Origin: Zygnema cylindricum
Taxonomy: Eukaryota; Streptophyta; Zygnematophyceae; Zygnematales; Zygnemataceae
Assembly: GCA_037447655.1 (NCBI GenBank)
Contig: JBBHKE010003223.1
Span: forward strand, 22,029 to 38,502
Direction: 5' to 3'
DNA: 16,474 nucleotides
In this document: piece by piece, positions 1-6,600 of the stretch
Layout: every line of letters begins with the position of its first letter
How positions within the stretch are numbered: the stretch's first letter is position 1
Made by a program: the position numbers and the translations under genes
Notes under the pieces: model-generated
The model's input: only the letters and a program-made list of their open reading frames with translations
The model's database searches: none
What the model was told of the DNA's origin: nothing

Positions 1-434
1 AAAACCTCTCTCTCTCTCTCTCTCCCTCTCCCTCTCTCCCTCTCAAAATACAAAATACAAAACACAAAACAAAAAATGCAAAATACAAATTACAAATTGT
101 GAACTACAACATAGAACTTATGATATACGAAATACGAAATACAGAATTTAAAGCTAAACCTGAAAAAAATATTTGTAATTTGGCAAGAAGTAGCAATGAA
201 TCTTGACAATTGTAAAGCTGAAATGTATTTGAGTGTTTGCCGGACATTTGCATTGTCAATTTATCGTTGACAAGTTGTGATTTTACTATTATCAAATATA
301 ATGCAATAGTATGACAACATATTATGATAAAATTATATAAAATTATTTTATTACTTTATTCATACAATCCTTTGCAAATACAAGAATCTATGTTAACACC
401 AAGGTTGAGTGTCTGTTATAAGGCTTTTAAAGGC

Positions 435-466
<32 letters not shown>

Positions 467-624
467 AAAAAAAAAGAGCCTAGCCTTTTTTTGGCTTTTA
501 AAGGCTTTTTTTAGGTTTTTCTTTGGGTTTTTTTAACCAAATTTGTTTGTCACGAATGTTTTTTTTAGGGTTTTTTAGGTGTTACTGAGGCTGTTTTTGC
601 GGCTGTTTTTTTTTTTTGTAACAG
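1..624. other. AT-rich intron or upstream DNA with simple repeats
   Basis: A CT microsatellite (7-45) is followed by a degenerate AAATACAA tract (about 45-150). A pure A run (436-462) then lies between two direct copies of the 13-mer ggcttttaaaggc (422-434 and 493-505). TTTTAGGG-like DNA at 500-590 and a T run at 606-617 lead into the acceptor at 623-624. Because the exon at 625 begins mid-codon, at least the 3' part is an intron. No coding exon was recognised here. Confidence 0.6.
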
Positions 625-695
625 TTATATCAATGTCAACGCTGAGAGTAATCGGACTCTTTTTTATTATTTTGTCACTTCTGAAGGCGATCCGA
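625..695 (+). CDS. SCPL20-like: SCPL exon (first visible): N-terminal beta-strand region
   Basis: The exon follows a poly-T tract and AACAG acceptor and ends in a strong GTAAGT donor. Its first base completes a codon from an unseen upstream exon. The next 23 codons read [20 protein letters not shown] and continue GDP, matching the family segment just before the oxyanion-hole motif. It ends in phase 1: the final A joins GT of the next exon to make Ser. It carries the sequon N9-R-T. I searched 1-624 for the preceding LPGF-type exon and signal peptide and found neither. Confidence 0.85.
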
Positions 696-3600
696 GTAAG
701 TATTCTTAAATATTTTTTTCCGTTAGCGAGAATTTTCCGTTTTAAAAAACATTAATGAGATCCTCGAAGAAGATTGGGTGCGTTAGATTTAATATAATAA
801 AGCTAAAAAAACACACACACTAGAAAAACCCTAGCTGAAACAAGAAATTTTGTAAAATTATTTCAATAATTATGAATAAATTATCAGATATGCATTTTTC
901 CAGGGCTAAACTTTTTTAGATGTTAACTTTATTGTCAACCATTGGAAATTTTTTTTTTTTCAGGAGAGCAATTGAAAGGTAGCAGTCTAACCTTTCGATT
1001 GTGTTGTCACAATTGGAAATTGGAAAAATAAATGATGAGAAAACGACAAAATAGTTATGAGAACCCCTAAAAATGTTTTACCCTTGTAGTTGGGGAAAAA
1101 GAACTTGTTTTAAGTACATTTAAAATTTTTCATACAATGTAGTACAATTTAGTATTTAGTATATTTTCTTGTAATTATTGTTGTTTCATACCTTTATGTA
1201 ACTGTATTTATGTAAATAATTCATGTACTATAATTATGCACCATAATTTATGTTCCATATTTTGTGTACCATAATTTGTGTACCATAATTTATGTAACAT
1301 AATCCATGTCCGAATTTTATGCACCGCATGTACCATTTTATATGTACCACAATTCATGTACCATACTAGAATTATGTACCATAATTTATGTATTATAATT
1401 CATGTGCATCAATTTATGTACTATAATTTATGTACCATAATTATTATGTACCATAATTTATGTACTATAATTCATGTGCAATAATTTATGTACTATAATT
1501 TATGTACCATGATTCATGTACCATAAATCATATACCAGAGTTCATGTACCATAATTTATTGAACATAGTTAATGTACATAAGTCATGTACCATATTTCAT
1601 GCACTGTTTTTATGTGTTATAATTTGTGTACCACAATTCATGTACCATAATTCACGTACCATAACTTGTGTACCATAAGTTACGTACTAGAATTTTTTTA
1701 GCATCATTTATGTACCGCGATTCATGTAACACAATTCGCGAACCAGAATCCATTTAACATAATTTGTTTGATCTTTTGGGTGTCAACTTTTTTTTTTTTT
1801 TTTTAAATCGCAGGTTCGGATCCGGTGGTTCTTTGGCTTAACGGAGGTCCCGGATGTTCCAGTTTTGATGGCTGGGTGTATGAGCATGGTAGGAGGGGAG
1901 GGAGAGAGAGAGTGGCGGTATAAAGGGAGAGTGATGGAGAGAGAGTGGCTGTAAGAAGGGGGAGAGAGAGAGCGGCAGTAAGTGGGGGGGGTCCCAGATG
2001 TTCAAATTTTGATGCTTGGTTTATGAGCATGGTAAGAGGGGAGAGAGAGAGAGGTCGTGGGAGAGAAAGAGAGTGACTGTAAGAAGGGGGAGAGAGAGTG
2101 GCGGTAAGAAGGGAGAGAGAGGAGAGAGAGAAAGAGAGGGAGAGAGAAAGGGAGAGGGAGAGGGGAGAGGGAGAGGGAGGGGGAGGGGGGAGGGGGGAGG
2201 GGGGAGGGGGGAGGGGGGGAGGGGGGAGGGGGGAGGGGGGGGGAAGGGGGAGGGGGGAGGGGGGAAGGGGGAGGGGGGAGGGGGGAGGGGGGGAGGGGGA
2301 AGGGGGGAGGGGGGAGGGGGGGAGGGGGGGGAGGGGGGGAGGGGGGAGGGGGGGAAGGGGGGAGGGGTGAGGGGGGGAGGGGGGAGGGGGAAGGGGGGAG
2401 GGGGGAGGGGGGGAGGGGGGGAAGGAGGGAGAGAGGGAGAGGGAGTTAAGAGGGGGGAAATTAAGGGTGGCGGTTAGAGGGGGAGGGTGAGAATGGCGGC
2501 AAGAGAGGAGGTAGAGAGCGTGGCGGTACGGGTGGGGAAGAGAGAGTGGCAATAAGAGGGGCAAAGAGAGAGAGGCGAAACTTTGCAGCTAATCCTTTTG
2601 TTTTATTTGTTGAACTGACTTTGATACATTGTTTTTTATGTTATACGTAATTATCTGATGCTACAAAAAAATTTTCCCCTAAAAATGTAGAATCGCGAGC
2701 CTTATAAAAGAGATGCAGATTGATTTAGAATGTCTCACCCTCTCTCCCTCTCCCTCTCCCTCTCCCTCCCCCTCCCCCTCTCCCCTCTCCCTCCCCCTCC
2801 CCCCTCCCCCTCCCCCTCCCCCTCCCCCTCCCCCCTCCCCCCTCCCCCTCCCCCTCCCCCTCCCCCTCCCCCTCCCCCTCCCCCTCCCCCTCCCCCTCCC
2901 CCTCCCCCTCCCCCTCCCCCTCCCCCCTCCCCCTCCCCCTCCCCCTCCCCCTCCCCCTCCCCCTCCCCCCTCCCCCTCCCCCTCCCCCTCCCCCTCCCCC
3001 TCCCCCTCCCCCTCCCCCTCCCCCTCCCCCTCCTCCTCCCCCTCCCCCTCCCCCTCCCCATCCCCCTCCCCCTCCCCCTCCCCCTCCCCCCCCCCCTCCC
3101 CCTCCCCCTCCCCCTCCCCCCCTCCCCCTCCCCCTCTCCTCCCCCTCCCCCTCCCCCTCCCCCTCCCCTCCCCCTCCCCCTCCCCCTCCCCCTCCCCCTC
3201 CCCCTCCCCCTCCCCCTCCCCCTCCCCCTCCCCTCTCCCCCCTCCCCCTCCCCCTCCCCCCTCCCCCTCCCCCTCCCCCTCCCCCTCTCCCTCTCCCTCT
3301 CCCTCTCCCTCTCCCTCTCCCTCTCCCTCTTCATTCCCCTCGCCCTCGCCCTCTTCCTTCCCCTCGCCCTCGCCCTCTTCCTTCCCCTCGCCCTCGCCCT
3401 CTTCCTTCCCCTCTCCCTCTCCCTCTACCACTCCCTCTCCCCCTTTTTGAAGGTGTAGCTTTCATTTCAATTTACTGTTGTTTATTTCATTCCCGATAGT
3501 TTCATTCCCATTAATTCTTCTCGTCTATTTCATTTTCATTTATTTCATTCTTTTTTTTTTCCTTCTCGTTTTGGTTTGTTTCTCTGTGGCGAAACTGGTT

Positions 3601-6600
3601 GACAGGGCCCTTCAATTTTATCCCCGGAAAAACCCCAAATGATTTACCCACTTTAGTCAAAAATCCATACTCATGGGCAAAGGTACCCTATTTTTTCTGT
3701 TTTTTTTCTATTTGTGAATCGTAAAATATCTTTAGCAGCTATCAATAAATTCTCAAAACAGTGAGAAACTTTATTTAAAAAAAAAAACTAAACTTTATAC
3801 AATGGAAATCCTCAAGGAGGATTCAGTCTAGGATTTTGACTCTTATAAAACGAAGGTTGTGATTACTCAAAACATTTGAAAACTAGAAATAGTAACTGAG
3901 TTGAAAACAATATTTTTTTGTGAGATTTAGTTCAAAAATTGGAATATAGGTATACAAAAATAGTGATTTGCTACATAGAATCAATCAACAAAGTAGTAGT
4001 GGCTATTCTATTTTCTTTTGTTTTGGAGATTGTCCACATACTTAAATGTATGAAAAAGTATTTTTGACAGTGTTTTAATGTATGACAGAGTATTTTGTTT
4101 ACAGAAGTTTTTTAATGTACGACAAAGTTTTTTGTTTTGCAGGTTGCAAATATTCTTTATGTGGATTCCCCGGCTGGAGTTGGACTCTCCTATACAAAAG
4201 ATTATATTTGCAGTGACCTCAAGACAGGACTAGATATGCACATTTTTCTTCAAAAGTGGTTTGTAAAATATGAAAATTTTCAAGCAAATGAGTTTTTTAT
4301 TGCAGGAGAATCCTATGCTGGTATTTATGTGCCAGTTTTATCTCGAGAAGTGGCCCAGGGAATCGAGGCTGGTATCAGTCCCAAGATTAATTTTAAGGTA
4401 TAATTGGGTTTTTGATTTCAATACAAATGGGTATAAACAGGAAAAAATCCGTTTTTTTGTTTCTTCAATTTATAGTCGGTTTCTCCTAGAAGCAAAAGAT
4501 ACACAAAAGATATGCAAAAGATATGCAAAAGATAGTTTAGCCGTTCCGATAAATACCTGAGTTAGGGTTTTTGTGGGGTTTTTGACAGTGTTTTAAAGAT
4601 TTTAAGACGACACTTTTTTTCATTTTAAAGCAATAAATTTACCACATTTTGAACTCGATGTATGTCCAGGGATACTATATAGGTAACGGATGTACGGACG
4701 ATGAAATCGACGGAAATGCATTCATTCCGTTTATCGCCGGTCACGGCCTCCTCAGTTTTGAACTTCAAAAGGTGTGGACTCAATTTCTGGGCAAATGATA
4801 AGGAAATAAATCAGAATGGTTAAATTAAAAGCAAAATAAGCTTGAGGTTGATAAATATGACCATTTATTTTACACAATAATGTTGGAACTTCAATATGTC
4901 TTCAACAGTGTTTAATGTATACAAATAAAATGGGCAGAAATTTGTATGTGAAGCATTCTTTTGTCAAAGAAATATCGAGGTGAATCCACATCTTTATGAA
5001 TTCCAATTTTCAGATTATTCTCCTATCCCTATAAAATAAGAGTAAACTGACACTTTTATCGATAGGATTATGACTACTTGCTGTTTTACGCATCTTCATT
5101 CCAGTGTGGAGCTGGTAGATTAACGAATATTAAGTGCTCTCTCTCCCCCTCTCCCTCCCTCTCTTTATGTCTCATCTCCCTCTCCCTCTCACTCTCCCCT
5201 TCCCCCTCCTCTCCCTCTCGTATCTGCAGAAAATCCAAAAAGCCTGTGGTGGCTCTTACTGGAATGCGACAGGCGACTGTTTGGACTTGTTGTTTGTCGC
5301 TTATGAGGTAAACCCTAAAAAAACTTTAAAGCCTTAAAAAATATGCCGCTTATGAGGTAAACCCTAAAAAATTAAAAAAACCCTTAAAAGCTTGCTGCTT
5401 ATGAGGTAAACCCTAAGAAAACCTAAAAACCTTTAAAAATCTATTGCTTATGTGGTATTCCAGTTTACAAAATATATAAAGGTGGACATGTCATGGTATG
5501 GCAAATGATAACATGCCATTTTTATTTTTCACTTTTCACTTTTTTATTTTTTTCGTTCTGTTACCTCTAGTGACAGTTTTTTTTACTTTCAAGCGTGTTT
5601 TTGCTTTGTGCGTGTATGGAGGTGAACGATCTTAAGCTATGAAAACCCTAAATATCTAAGAAACCCTAAAAATTTATGAAAAACCCTAGAAAACCCTAAA
5701 AACCCTATTAAAGCCTAAAAAACCTGAAAAACCCTAAATACCCTAAAAAACCCTAAAAATCGTTTGAAAATCCCTAAACAAAACCCGTGCTTTTTACTGT
5801 GTGCGAGTAGGAGGTAAACAATCTTAACATTTATGATGTCCTCGAACCGTGTTTCCATTACCCTGACTCAACTGAATCTATGTACAAAAAAGACAAAAAA
5901 AAGAAACCACTTCCTGGAAGCTTCCTGTCTCTCGGAAATGCGAATCCCCGAAAACTTCCAGTTCGAACTCGCCTCATTGGTCGATCCTGGCCTCTTCGAT
6001 ATACTTCTCGTAATGGGAAAATCACATTATGGGGACAACATTCTAACGACTTTCATGTCCCTTGTGTTGTAAGCACTTTCTACCAACTTCTTTCAACTTT
6101 GTCCACGTGATTTGAGTAAATTTCTCTTAGATTGTATCTAAAAACGTAAAATCTATCAAAGGAATTTCTTGAATTCAGTGAAAACTGTCCCATCAAAGCA
6201 CACAATGTGTTTTTTGACAATTTGTTTTATCAAATGGTTGACCTGGTTATTGACTTTCCCTCTCCCTCTCCCTCTAATTTATGATTGCAGGATGACAGGA
6301 TTGCAACTGTTTGGCTTAACGATCCGGAAGTTCGAAAAGCGATTCATGCTTTGCCAGTGAGCGACATTGGACCGTGGGAACTTTGCACTTTGAAAATACA
6401 ATATTATGCGGATGCCGGGAGTATGCTGCCCATCCATAAGTATCTCACTCTCGCCGGTTATCGAGCCCTCATTTTCAGGTATTTTTCGGTCAATTATGTC
6501 AATGTCGGTCCCAATATCTATGTCAATGTCAATTTCTATGTCAATGTCAATTTCAATGTCAATGTCAATTGCGGGATATATATATATATAAGTATATATG

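Noticed and set aside
1190-1780. Regular repeats as a CRISPR array
   Set aside because: Units are head to tail with no unique spacers, in a eukaryotic intron.
2016-2477. Gly/Arg/Glu-rich ORFs and their minus-strand Pro/Leu/Ser partner
   Set aside because: They are translations of the purine block inside SCPL intron 2; any frame of such DNA is open.
2679-3458. Four long overlapping low-complexity ORFs on both strands
   Set aside because: They come from the CCCCCT/CCCTCT array, with stop-free frames on both strands and no domain.
4270-4560. 96-codon ORF overlapping exon 4
   Set aside because: It is a +1 shadow frame of exon 4 and intron 4.
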